From assembly GCA_029569475.1 (NCBI GenBank), contig JAKQSZ010000050.1, forward strand, positions 1-49,047: a DNA stretch of 49,047 bases, in the 5' to 3' direction. Positions 16,059 through 24,421 of this stretch are shown in pieces. The notes below the pieces were generated by a model. That model ran no database searches. It saw nothing but the letters and a program-made list of their open reading frames with translations, and had not been told where the DNA came from. Numbering within the stretch: the stretch's first letter is position 1; every line of letters begins with the position of its first letter. The position numbers and the translations under genes were made by a program. The stretch is from Candidatus Eiseniibacteriota bacterium. Lineage in GTDB: Bacteria; Eisenbacteria; RBG-16-71-46; CAIMUX01.

Positions 16059-17504
16059 TCAACGGGAAGCCACATGATAGCCCGAGAGCAGGTCATCCAC
16101 CGAAACCGAGCTTTCGGCGGGTCCCAGAGCCCCCTGGATCGCGTGCGCGCCGTCCTCGGGAGGGCCGGCGGAAAGGTCCCGTTCCGCCGCGAGCTCGCAT
16201 CCGCGCGGTCCCTTTCTCAGTATCGCCACCCGCGGACGCTCCACCTGCGCCGCCGTTTCAGGCGGACCCAGCACGATCGCCTCTTCGCCGCTGCGGAGCC
16301 GGACGATACTGCCGGCCGGGTAGAGCCCCACGCGGGCGACGAACAGGCGTATCAGGTCCGGATCGAAGTGGCGGCCCGCCCCTTGGATCATGTGGAGGAT
16401 CACGCTGTCCGGCGTGAGGGGCCGCGTTGAGTAGACGCGGCTTGCGGTCATGGCGTCGTAGCAATCCGCCAGACTCACGATCCGCGCGAAGAGACCCTGG
16501 CTCCAATCTGCCAGTTGGGGATATCCCTTCCCGTCGTAGTGCATGTGGTGCTCAAGGCACACGCAGGCAGCGGTGGCCGCCACGGGGCTGGCGGCGCCGT
16601 AGGGAAGCAGGCGCCGCGCCCCGGCCAGAGGATGGGCGCGCACCAGCGACCACTCTTGCGGGCGCAGCTGATGGGGCTTGTGCAGGATCTCCCGGGGCAC
16701 GTGGAGCTTGCCGATGTCGTGAAACAGGGCAGCCACGCCGAGATCGGCCAGATCCCGCCGGGGCAGACCCAGCCACTGGCCCAACGCCGTGGCCAGGACC
16801 GTCACGTGCACCGAGTGCTGAAAGGTGTACTCATCGAAGTCCTGGATGGCCGTGAGACCGAGCAGGGTGAAGTCCTCCTCGGCCAGACAGTCGATCATCT
16901 CGTGGACCAGCGAACGGGACCGCCGAAGCTCGGGGATGCGGGTGGCGGCAAACTGCCGGAAGAGGCTGCGCGCGCCCGCCAGCGCCCTTACAAACGTTCG
17001 CATGACCCGTTCCGCCTCCGGAGGGCCTTCCCCGGGAACCACCCCCGGACCTTCCGCCAGGGGCAGCGCGCGCACCCCGGGGCCGAGGTGAAAGGCCTGC
17101 GGGCCGGCTCCCCCGGACGAGGCCAGGGACGTCCGCTCCTCCACGCACTCGCGCAGGCGCGGGTAGATCTCGAGGAGGGCCTGGATCGCGCCGGCCTCCC
17201 TCAGAAGCTCCCAGCCTCCCAGGCGCGCTCGTTCGAGATCCTGCCAAAGCGAGCGCATGGCGACCCGCTGCTCCACGACCGGTCGCCAGCGGCCGCCGTT
17301 GACGAAGAGGTGCGGGCCACGCCGGTCGACGCGCAGTCTTCCCTCGGCTTCCAGGAACGACCCCAGGTGGCGGCGCAGCCGCCCGGCCCGCTCCTCCACG
17401 ATCGGATCACCTTCCCCTCGCAGGCGTCGCACCTGGAGAAAGGAGAAGAGCCCGACGAGAAGGTGGACCGCCTCCGGATCAGCCGCCGCCGAGCGATCGA
17501 TCAC
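16059..17504 (-). CDS. HD-GYP domain phosphohydrolase, putative cyclic-di-GMP phosphodiesterase
   Basis: A 481-aa protein. Residues 1-200 are an uncharacterised helical region with a short beta element (GRLRVDRRGPHLFVNGGRW). Residues 200-430 are an HD-GYP domain: FQHSVHVTVLATALGQ (His near 230), ALFHDIGKLHVPREIL with the HD pair at 262-263, LVRAHPLAGARRLL, CLEHHMHYDGKGYP at 317-329 with the GYP signature, and IVSLADCYDAMTASRVY. All metal and signature residues appear intact, so the domain should be active, probably on c-di-GMP. The C-terminal 50 residues follow GSIVRLRSGEEAIVL, a small beta module often found after such domains. Start GTG 17504: GTGA overlaps the HEAT protein stop and GGAGG lies 5 nt upstream. 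Cytoplasmic; no transmembrane segments. Confidence 0.88.
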   Translation of the reverse strand: MIDRSAAADPEAVHLLVGLFSFLQVRRLRGEGDPIVEERAGRLRRHLGSFLEAEGRLRVDRRGPHLFVNGGRWRPVVEQRVAMRSLWQDLERARLGGWELLREAGAIQALLEIYPRLRECVEERTSLASSGGAGPQAFHLGPGVRALPLAEGPGVVPGEGPPEAERVMRTFVRALAGARSLFRQFAATRIPELRRSRSLVHEMIDCLAEEDFTLLGLTAIQDFDEYTFQHSVHVTVLATALGQWLGLPRRDLADLGVAALFHDIGKLHVPREILHKPHQLRPQEWSLVRAHPLAGARRLLPYGAASPVAATAACVCLEHHMHYDGKGYPQLADWSQGLFARIVSLADCYDAMTASRVYSTRPLTPDSVILHMIQGAGRHFDPDLIRLFVARVGLYPAGSIVRLRSGEEAIVLGPPETAAQVERPRVAILRKGPRGCELAAERDLSAGPPEDGAHAIQGALGPAESSVSVDDLLSGYHVASR

Positions 17505-19096
17505 GCCGCCCTCCTCTCCCGGAGATCCCGGCCGGTCCGCATCAGCTGGACCCGGCGGAGCAGGTCGCGCCGTTTCCGGCCCCACCGTTGAACGAGATAC
17601 TCATGAGCCTCCTCGCCCAGTTCGGCCAGCACCCGCGCCGCCACGATCGCGCGTCGACGATGACGGGCCGCCAGGAAGAACCGGCTGCGCTCGGCGACCT
17701 CGGCGAGGACAGGGAGGACCTCGCGCGGCGCCGCCCGGGCGGCCGCCCGGTAGATCGCCGCCTGCTCCCCGTCGCCGCGGTGCTCGAAGCCGCGGGAAAC
17801 CATGACCTGCAGAAGAGGCTCGAGGGCCGGACGGCCGACCCGGGCCGCCAGGGTTTCGGCAGCTTCGATCCGCACCGTGGCGTCGAGGTCGCCCAAGGCC
17901 TGGACAAGGCCCGGGATGCGCTCTTTGCGGGTACTCCTTCCCAGGGCCCGGATGACTAGCCGGCGCCAGGCGGGGTCGGGATCGCCCTGCAAGGCGCGCA
18001 GTGCCAGGATCCCCTCGATGTCGGTCACCTCGGCCTCCAGGGCAGCCTTCCGGACCGGCAGACGGGGATCCCGCAGACATCGAACGAGCGCCGCGGGATC
18101 GCGCGCCAGGCTGACGAGGCAGGCGGCGACCAGCTCGGCCGGGGCGGCGCAGTCCTTCGCGTGGGCCAGGGCGAGAAGATCCGGCACGAAGGCGGAGGGA
18201 GCCGATTCAAGCAGGCGCACGGCCGACCGCAGATCGTCGCCGGCGGGAAACGGGGGGCGTAGCGCCCGGCGAGTCACGCCCGGATCGGAGAACCAGCCCC
18301 GCAGGCGGTGGAATGCCTCAGTCGCGGGCGCCGCCGGGGCCTCGACGGGCAGCGCCTCCCACAGACGCTGGAGCAGGTGGAAGGCGCCCGCCTCCAACCG
18401 GGCATTAAGGTAGTCCCGAAAGTGGCCGGCCAGCTCGGCGCAAGTCTCGGGAGAGGACTCGCTGCGGAGGAGCTCGATCTGGAGGCGGCCGAACTTCCAG
18501 GACCCTTCCGTCTCCGCGAGCCGATGCTTCGCCAGGATCTCCAGCCGCGCGGCCTCGCCCAGAGGCCGCAAGGCTGTCGCCACGTCCCCCTCGCCGGCGT
18601 CCTGATCAGGATCGAGGTATTCCTCGAGCGCGTACGCGCCCTCCGAGGTCTCGGCCGCGGGCGCGACTTCCGGCTCCTCGGCCGGCTCCTCGAAGAGCAG
18701 GTAGCAGATGTGCGGCAACTCCGCTTCCCAGAGCAGAAGCGAGAGGTCCTCATCCAGCGGATTGAGCGATCCCAGGAGCGCCCGGCCCAAGGGCTCCAGA
18801 AACCGCTCCAATTCCACCCGCTCCACCCCGGCCAGGAAGTGAATCTCGCGGATGCCGCAGCCGAAGATCGACGGTCCGAGCGAATCGTCCTTGCCGCCTC
18901 CCGGCACCGGCTCGCCATGGATCCACACGCCGTCTTCCAGAAACGCGAGCCGGACCGCGGCACGGTCCGCCAGGAGCCCCTCGAGGGCGGCGTGGAGGCC
19001 GGCGATGGCCTCCGCACGCGCGCGTCCTTCCCGGGGATAGAGCTGGCAGGAGCGAAGTGCGGCCCGCAATCGGTGGAACAGCCCGGCTCGATCCAT
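17501..19096 (-). CDS. HEAT-repeat protein coupled to the HD-GYP gene
   Basis: A 531-aa soluble protein. The first about 120 residues (GLFHRLRAALRSCQLYPREG, AVRLAFLEDGVWIHGEPVPG, REIHFLAGVERVELERFLEP) form a domain of the kind found before HD-GYP and HEAT proteins in other bacteria, and recall the N-terminal part of the downstream HD-GYP protein. An acidic linker follows near 130-180. From about 330 onward there are HEAT repeats: LRDPRLPVRKAALEAEVTDI, GDPDPAWRRLVIRALGRSTR and LGDLDATVRIEAAETLAARV. No catalytic motif is visible; it is probably a scaffold or regulator of the HD-GYP enzyme. Start ATG 19096 has GGAGGG upstream; the long in-frame N-terminal extension is rejected for lack of protein character. 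Confidence 0.78.
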   Translation of the reverse strand: MDRAGLFHRLRAALRSCQLYPREGRARAEAIAGLHAALEGLLADRAAVRLAFLEDGVWIHGEPVPGGGKDDSLGPSIFGCGIREIHFLAGVERVELERFLEPLGRALLGSLNPLDEDLSLLLWEAELPHICYLLFEEPAEEPEVAPAAETSEGAYALEEYLDPDQDAGEGDVATALRPLGEAARLEILAKHRLAETEGSWKFGRLQIELLRSESSPETCAELAGHFRDYLNARLEAGAFHLLQRLWEALPVEAPAAPATEAFHRLRGWFSDPGVTRRALRPPFPAGDDLRSAVRLLESAPSAFVPDLLALAHAKDCAAPAELVAACLVSLARDPAALVRCLRDPRLPVRKAALEAEVTDIEGILALRALQGDPDPAWRRLVIRALGRSTRKERIPGLVQALGDLDATVRIEAAETLAARVGRPALEPLLQVMVSRGFEHRGDGEQAAIYRAAARAAPREVLPVLAEVAERSRFFLAARHRRRAIVAARVLAELGEEAHEYLVQRWGRKRRDLLRRVQLMRTGRDLRERRAA

Positions 19097-19287
19097 GGTC
19101 CAACCCTCCACCCTGGGTATCGGAGTGGTGCGGCCTGCCATTGAGCCGGATCCTCCCGTGGCGCCCCAGCTGGATTGTGGAAGGGAATCTGTTGCGCGAC
19201 CGCGCTCGTCGGCGTCCCGGCAAAGACTTGGCCCGGCCTGGGAAACTGCCGGAGCTCTCCTCACACAAGCGGCATTTTCACAATAAG

Positions 19288-20085
19288 TTACGAGTCTCGA
19301 ACAACAGGATTGTCTCCACAACCAGGGGGATAGCCGCGGCTCTCCAGCACCTGGCGGATGATCTCAGCCAGCGCTCCGCCGCCCGGAAACCCCGCGGGCC
19401 CGGGGGTCGTTCCGGGCACGCACGGCAGGCGCGCGCCGGCACCGGGCGCTCCGCCGGCGCCCAGGAGCACTTCCACTTCCGAGCCGCTCAGCCTTTCGAC
19501 ATTACCCAGAAGGCGCGCGGTCAGCAGGATGCGCGCGGTGTGCTCCAGCCGTTCCATCCGGAAGTAGGCTTCCTCCAGATCGGGTCCCAGTGCGACCGCG
19601 CCGTGGTTGGCCAGGAGCACGACATCGTGCGTCTGCACAAAGGGCATGAGCTTGCCGCCGAGGTCGCTCGTGCCTGGGGTTCCATAGGGAGCCAGCGGCA
19701 CCGCGCCGAGGGTGGCGATGATCTCGGGGAGAACGCAGGCGTCCATGGCCTCGCGGGCGACGGCGAAACCCGTGGCGATCGGAGGGTGCGCATGGACTAC
19801 CGCGCTGATGTCGGGGCGCGTCCGGTAGATCTCCCGGTGCATGTGGCACTCGGAGCTGGCCCCGCGTCCCCGGGACAAAACCTTCCCTTGCGCATCCACC
19901 CGCACGATCTCGTCCGTCTTGAGGTAGCCCTTGCGGGACCCCGTGGCCGTGATGAGGATCGTCCCGTCCGGGTCCCGCACGCTCAGATTGCCGTCGTTGG
20001 ACGCAATCAACCCGCGCCGGTCGAGGCGGCGGCCGACCTCCTGGAAGAGGCGGATCTGCGCCGCCGTGGGGCCGTGATGGATCAT
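19288..20085 (-). CDS. Class II aldolase/adducin family protein (FucA-like)
   Basis: A 265-aa zinc-dependent aldolase of the L-fuculose-phosphate aldolase/L-ribulose-phosphate 4-epimerase family. Seen: GLIASNDGNLSVRDPDG, ITATGSRKGYLKTDEIVRVD, GASSECHMHREIYRTRPDIS (catalytic Glu region), VVHAHPPIATGFAV (two zinc His) and VVLLANHGAVALGPDLEEAY (third zinc His). The first about 215 residues match the usual length of the family; the last 50 are Gly/Pro-rich (GGAPGAGARLPCVPGTTPGP) and end just past a cysteine. The substrate is unknown. ATGA overlaps the stop of the NAD(P)H-hydrate enzyme gene, and GGGGAG precedes the ATG. Confidence 0.88.
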   Translation of the reverse strand: MIHHGPTAAQIRLFQEVGRRLDRRGLIASNDGNLSVRDPDGTILITATGSRKGYLKTDEIVRVDAQGKVLSRGRGASSECHMHREIYRTRPDISAVVHAHPPIATGFAVAREAMDACVLPEIIATLGAVPLAPYGTPGTSDLGGKLMPFVQTHDVVLLANHGAVALGPDLEEAYFRMERLEHTARILLTARLLGNVERLSGSEVEVLLGAGGAPGAGARLPCVPGTTPGPAGFPGGGALAEIIRQVLESRGYPPGCGDNPVVRDS

Positions 20086-21869
20086 GGGCGTAGCTCCCCT
20101 GGATCGCCCGGGCCGCGAGCCCACCGGCCCGGAGCGCCGTGATCGGCCGATGGCCCCCGGGCGCTGACACCGCGCGCGCTGGTCGAGCGCGATCCCCCGA
20201 AGCCGGAGCCGGCGACGCGTAGTGGAACGCCCGGATCCGGATCCAACCGCCGCCAGCGCCGTCTTGGTGGATCCTCTCCCCGTTCGGCGCGCCGGAACGC
20301 TTCGGGGAGCGCGGCCACGACGTCTCCGGGAATGAGGCTGCGCCGGGCGATCCCCTCCACCACGATATCGGCTGCCAGCCCGTGCAGGTAACATCCAAGG
20401 GCCGCCGCCCGGGGGCCGCCCAGACCCTGGGCCAGGAGCGTTCCGATGATCCCCGAGAGCACGTCGCCGGAGCCGCCGGTAGCCAGTCCGGAGTTGCCGG
20501 TCGGGTTGACCCAAACCTCGCCGGTGGGGGCCGCGATGACGCTCGGGGCGCCTTTGAGCGCCACGGTGACTCCCCAGAGAACGGCGGAGTTGCGCGCCTC
20601 GCCGACCGGATCCGCCGCCAGCGCCGCGATCGGCCGGCCGCTCAACCGGGACATCTCCCCCAGGTGCGGGGTCAGGACACAGCCGCCGGGGGAGCCTCCC
20701 GCGTGGCGATCGCGCGCCGGGGGCACCCAGCTGGCGGGTCCCCAGGCGGCCAACGCGTTCAGGCCGTCGGCATCGATCAGCAGCGGCTTGCGCCAGCCGG
20801 AGAGGACGCGCATCACGAACCGCTCGCCCTCGGGGGAGCGGCCCAGGCCGGGACCGAGCACGAGAGCATCCCAGTCGCCAAATCCTCCGAGAAGACGCTC
20901 CGCGCCCATGGCCAGCAGCTGGCCATCCTCCCCTTCCGGCAAGGAGATGCTCATGGCCTCCGTGACCATCGCATCGAAGACCCTGCTCAGCGAACCGGGC
21001 ACGCCCGCCCGCACCAGCCCGGCGCCGCTCCGTAGGGCCGCCCGCGCGGCCAGGGCCACGGCGCCGCTCAGGCCGGGAGAGCCGCCCGCGATGAGGAGCT
21101 TGCCCCAGTCTCCTTTGTGCGATGCCGGCCCGGGCGCGGGGAGCCAGGCCGGCGTCTCGGTCGGATCCAGGAGAGTGGCGGATGCCGGGACCTCGCTGGA
21201 CACCGTCTCGGGGATTCCGATGTCCACCACATCGACCTCGCCGGTGCGGCTGCGGCCGGGATGGAAGGCGAAGGAGAGCTTGGGGCTGCCCATCGTCACG
21301 GTCCACTCGGCCCGCACGGTCTCTTCTCCGGTCTCCCCGGGGTGGAGCCCCGAGGGGATGTCGACCGCGACCACCCGGGCCGGCGACGCATTGATGGCCT
21401 GGATCCAGAAGAGAGCATCACCCCGTGCCGGACCCCTCAGCCCCGTCCCCAGGAGCGCGTCGACGAGGAGGTCCTCGCTCCGCAATGCCCGCAGACAGCG
21501 ACGGACCGCCGACTCAGGGTCGCCGATCTCATCGGCCCCGGTTTCCCGGATCCAGAGCCCCGCGGCGCCGGCGCGCGCGGCGTTGGTCGCGGCGTCTCCC
21601 TCGAGAGCGGCAATTCGCCCCGCCAGGAAGACCTGCGGATGGAGCCCGCGATCGCGCAGGAGCCTGGCCAGCACCAGACCGTCACCGCCGTTGTTCCCCC
21701 GCCCGCACACGATGACGATCCGCGCCTGGTGAAGCCGGTGGAAGCGGCGCAGGATCGAGGCGAGCAGGCCGCGCCCCGCCCGTTCCATCAAGGTCAGGCT
21801 CGGAACCAGCCCCCCGTCGATGGTCCGGCGGTCCCTCTCGCGCATTTGTTCCCCGGTGACCAGATCCAC
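20082..21869 (-). CDS. nnr: Bifunctional NAD(P)H-hydrate epimerase / ADP-dependent NAD(P)H-hydrate dehydratase
   Basis: A 595-aa fusion that repairs hydrated NADH and NADPH. Residues 1-225 are the YjeF N-terminal epimerase: EQMRERDRRTI, LMERAGRGL, VIVCGRGNNGGDGLVLARLL, DLLVDALLGTGLRGPARG, VVAVDIPSGLHPGETGE and SPKLSFAFHPGRSRTGEV. Residues 240-515 are the ribokinase-like dehydratase: SHKGDWGKLLIAGGSPGLSG, LVLGPGLGRS, LLIDADGLNALA, VLTPHLGEMSRLSG, ALKGAPSVIAAPTGEVWVNP and GNSGLATGGSGDVLSGIIG with the active-site GSGD. The final about 65 residues (DPPRRRWRRLDPDPGVPLRV on) are an unusual Arg/Gly/Pro tail beyond the family end. It begins 7 nt after the HAD gene stop. Confidence 0.94.
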   Translation of the reverse strand: MDLVTGEQMRERDRRTIDGGLVPSLTLMERAGRGLLASILRRFHRLHQARIVIVCGRGNNGGDGLVLARLLRDRGLHPQVFLAGRIAALEGDAATNAARAGAAGLWIRETGADEIGDPESAVRRCLRALRSEDLLVDALLGTGLRGPARGDALFWIQAINASPARVVAVDIPSGLHPGETGEETVRAEWTVTMGSPKLSFAFHPGRSRTGEVDVVDIGIPETVSSEVPASATLLDPTETPAWLPAPGPASHKGDWGKLLIAGGSPGLSGAVALAARAALRSGAGLVRAGVPGSLSRVFDAMVTEAMSISLPEGEDGQLLAMGAERLLGGFGDWDALVLGPGLGRSPEGERFVMRVLSGWRKPLLIDADGLNALAAWGPASWVPPARDRHAGGSPGGCVLTPHLGEMSRLSGRPIAALAADPVGEARNSAVLWGVTVALKGAPSVIAAPTGEVWVNPTGNSGLATGGSGDVLSGIIGTLLAQGLGGPRAAALGCYLHGLAADIVVEGIARRSLIPGDVVAALPEAFRRAERGEDPPRRRWRRLDPDPGVPLRVAGSGFGGSRSTSARGVSARGPSADHGAPGRWARGPGDPGELRP

Positions 21870-21876
21870 GGCGTCC

Positions 21877-22710
21877 TCAGGATGAGGTCAGGGGATCGAT
21901 GCCCGCCCGGGGAGCGGGTCCCGGAGCCGGCATCACTGTCGAGGTCGCGGAAGTGCCGCGGCCGGAGCCCGTGGACGGAAAGAGCCGGCCGGGCCGCGGC
22001 GGCGAGCCGCCCGCGACGGGATCCTCGGAGGGCCCGTTGAGGCGGTCGAGGATCGGGAGCAGTTCCTGGATGTCATCGATGTCGAAGTCCGCCCCCGAGT
22101 GGACCGTGCCGAAGGTGTCGCCGTAACGGGCGAAGACGGTGCGCATCCCCACCCCGCGTGCTCCGATCATGTCCCGCTCCGGCCAGTCCCCGATCATCAG
22201 CACCTCCTCCGGAGAGAGCTCCAACAGCTCCAGCGCGCGGAGGAACGGACGCGGGCTCGGCTTTCGTTCCCCGGTGTCATCGAACGTGATCACCGGGCGG
22301 AAGATGTGCTGCAGCCCCAGGTGGTGCAACCGCTGCCAGGCCTGCAGGGACGGGGCGTCGGAGAGCACGGCCAGGCGCAGCCCGCGGCGCAGCAATTCCA
22401 CGAGGGTGAGGTGGACGTGCGGATAGAGGACGAGGTAGGTGTCGCGCACGCGCCGGTAGTGTGTGATGCCCGCGGCCAGGATCTCGGGTGGGACCCGGCC
22501 GAGGACCTCCTTGAGAAACTGGTCGAAGACCCTCTGGTACTCGATCCCTTCCCGGTCGTAGATCTCGAAGATCAGGCGGCGGGCCTCCGCCGGCGCAAGC
22601 GGCAACCCCATGTCGATCATCCCCTCGACGGCGGCGACGATCGAGGCCTCCTTCATTTTCATGAAGTCGGTCAGGGTATTGTCGAGATCGAAGATAAGGG
22701 CCCGGATCAT
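21877..22710 (-). CDS. HAD-superfamily hydrolase
   Basis: A 277-aa phosphatase of the haloacid dehalogenase superfamily. Motif I is IRALIFDLDNTLTDF (Asp8 nucleophile, Asp10 acid/base), motif II LRLAVLSDAPSLQAW, motif III FDDTGERKPSPRPF (Lys) and motif IV VLMIGDWPERDMIGARGVGM. A helical cap lies between motif I and II. The substrate is unknown. The last 50 residues (SEDPVAGGSPPRPGRLFPST on) are a Pro/Gly/Ser tail outside the fold. The ATG at 22710 is chosen because GGAG lies 6 nt upstream; an upstream GTG at 22725 has no ribosome site. The zinc-ribbon gene lies 30 nt upstream. Confidence 0.85.
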   Translation of the reverse strand: MIRALIFDLDNTLTDFMKMKEASIVAAVEGMIDMGLPLAPAEARRLIFEIYDREGIEYQRVFDQFLKEVLGRVPPEILAAGITHYRRVRDTYLVLYPHVHLTLVELLRRGLRLAVLSDAPSLQAWQRLHHLGLQHIFRPVITFDDTGERKPSPRPFLRALELLELSPEEVLMIGDWPERDMIGARGVGMRTVFARYGDTFGTVHSGADFDIDDIQELLPILDRLNGPSEDPVAGGSPPRPGRLFPSTGSGRGTSATSTVMPAPGPAPRAGIDPLTSS

Positions 22711-22740
22711 GACGTTCTCCGACACGACCCGGGCAATGAC

Positions 22741-22938
22741 TCACTTGGTCGAGTGGCTGATCGAACGTCCGTAGGAGATCTCACCGTTGTCGATGCGGAT
22801 ATTGAATCCGCACGTAGGATTGGTGCACACCCAGGCTTTGTACATGATCGGAGCGCCGTCGCGACCATAGTCCGAAAGCGGGATGAGGAATCCCTCGTTG
22901 CACTTCTTGCATTCCGGATACCGGACCCTGGTCTCCAT
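22741..22938 (-). CDS. Small zinc-ribbon protein
   Basis: A 65-aa protein with two cysteine pairs, YPECKKCNEGFLIPLSDYG (three Cys, with CKKC) and KAWVCTNPTCGFNIRIDNGE (CxxxxC). These look like the two knuckles of a zinc ribbon. Small zinc ribbons bind DNA, RNA or proteins; no further role can be given. The ATG at 22938 follows GGGAGGCGGAGG. Probably first gene of the unit reading on into the HAD, nnr and aldolase genes. Confidence 0.75.
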   Translation of the reverse strand: METRVRYPECKKCNEGFLIPLSDYGRDGAPIMYKAWVCTNPTCGFNIRIDNGEISYGRSISHSTK

Positions 22939-23119
22939 CCTCCGCCTCCCCGGATCATCGCGATCCACCTACCCTTTCGGGCCGTCTCCGCCCGACCCGA
23001 GGTTGTCCATCAGGGCCGGTCCCGCGTGCCACACTCCGTGGCTCCACATCGGTTGCACTCCAGATGGTCGGGATCCGGCCCAAGACTGTCAAGTACGTTT
23101 TCCCAGACCCTCTGCCGGA

Positions 23120-24421
23120 TCAGGTCTTCTGCTCCTTCTTCTCCGCGGCGGGAAAGAGGATGTTGTTGAGGATGAGCCGGTACCCCGGGGAGTTCTTGTG
23201 CAGTTCGAGTTCCGTCGGCGGATCCCCGACCCGGTGCTGGTAGTCCTCCGGATCGTGCCCTCCCAGAAACGTGAAGGTGCCGCTGCCGTAGTTGCCGTGC
23301 AGGTACTTGACCTCGTCGGCCCCCTCGACCTCGGCCAGCAGCACGGTCGCCTTGCGGACCAGTTCCTTGCGGAAGGACGTGGTCTGGCCCATGAACCCGG
23401 GGATGACGTTGACGTGGCACTGGGTCAACATCGTCGGAACCGGGTCTTCCTTGGCGGAGAAGTCGAAGAGGGTGAAGAAGTCGTTGGGCTGTCCCCGCAG
23501 AGCGGCCTGTTGCGTCATGTCGATGTCGGAGAACTCGTAGACCAGGGGATTCATCTCCAGGTTGTAGTTCTCGAAGACCAGCCCCTGGGAGAAGTCCAGC
23601 CGCTGCCGGGCGCCCGGATCCGGTGGATCCCCGTCATAGGGCACATCGACGATGTCGAGCCCCTGCGCGGCCAGCGCGATGTCCAGCGCGTCGGTGGCCG
23701 AACACATGGCGAAGAGGAATCCGCCCTGGGCCACGTATTCCCGGATGCGGCGGGCCACCGCGTGCTTGTGCATCCAGACCTTGGGAAAGCCGGCCGCCCG
23801 GGCGGCCTGTTCGTAGAGCTGCTTCTGCTCGATGTACCAGGCAGCGCCGCCGTAGCTGGCGAAGAACTTCCCCATCTGGCCGGTGAAGTCCTCGTGGTGG
23901 AGATGCACCCAGTCGTACTGGGGAAGTCCACCGGCCAGAACCTCGGCATCCCAGATGACGTCGAAGGGGATGTCGGCATACTCCATGGCCAGGAAGACGG
24001 CGTCGTCCCAGGGCTCGTTCTTGCGGTCAGGGGGAGCGTAGATGGCCACCCGAGGGGCTTTCTCCAGCAGCACGACCTCCATGTTCGCGTTCTCGATCTC
24101 GTCGTAGATCACGCTGGCGTCGGCGCCCCCGATCCGCTGGTAGGTGACCCCGGCCACCAGGCAATCCTGTTCGGTGGCCACGGACTCGTCCAGGAGGAAG
24201 GAGCCGGAGCGGTAGTTGAGCAGCCACTCGACGTTCTCTCCTCGCTCCAACGCATGGTAGGCGATGCCGTAAGCCTTGAGATGGTCGGATTGGGAGAGGT
24301 CCATCGGGATGAGGATCTTGGCCCACGCGGGCCCGGCCGCCGCCAGCAGAAAAACGGCCCAGGTCAGGCTCAACGCGGTGCGATGGGAGTGGGCCACGGA
24401 ACAGCGGGCGATCGCAGCCAT
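23120..24421 (-). CDS. Secreted 'asparagine synthetase B-like' family protein, GATase1-like fold
   Basis: A 433-aa exported protein with signal peptide SLTWAVFLLAAAGPAWAK. It belongs to a family in Bacteroidota and related bacteria named 'asparagine synthetase B', although it has neither the N-terminal Cys nor the ATP-binding motifs of AsnB. Characteristic stretches: KILIPMDLSQSDHLKAYGIA at the mature N-terminus, VEWLLNYRSGSFLLDE, RVAIYAPPDRKNEPWDDAVF, YDWVHLHHEDFTGQMGKFFA and EYVAQGGFLFAMCSATDALD. The last stretch resembles the nucleophile elbow region of class I glutamine amidotransferase-like folds. C-terminal GADEVKYLHGNYGSGTFTFL and LILNNILFPAAEKKEQ. Function unknown. Its ATG shares one base with the stop of the TPR gene (TGATG). 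Last gene of the operon. Confidence 0.8.
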   Translation of the reverse strand: MAAIARCSVAHSHRTALSLTWAVFLLAAAGPAWAKILIPMDLSQSDHLKAYGIAYHALERGENVEWLLNYRSGSFLLDESVATEQDCLVAGVTYQRIGGADASVIYDEIENANMEVVLLEKAPRVAIYAPPDRKNEPWDDAVFLAMEYADIPFDVIWDAEVLAGGLPQYDWVHLHHEDFTGQMGKFFASYGGAAWYIEQKQLYEQAARAAGFPKVWMHKHAVARRIREYVAQGGFLFAMCSATDALDIALAAQGLDIVDVPYDGDPPDPGARQRLDFSQGLVFENYNLEMNPLVYEFSDIDMTQQAALRGQPNDFFTLFDFSAKEDPVPTMLTQCHVNVIPGFMGQTTSFRKELVRKATVLLAEVEGADEVKYLHGNYGSGTFTFLGGHDPEDYQHRVGDPPTELELHKNSPGYRLILNNILFPAAEKKEQKT

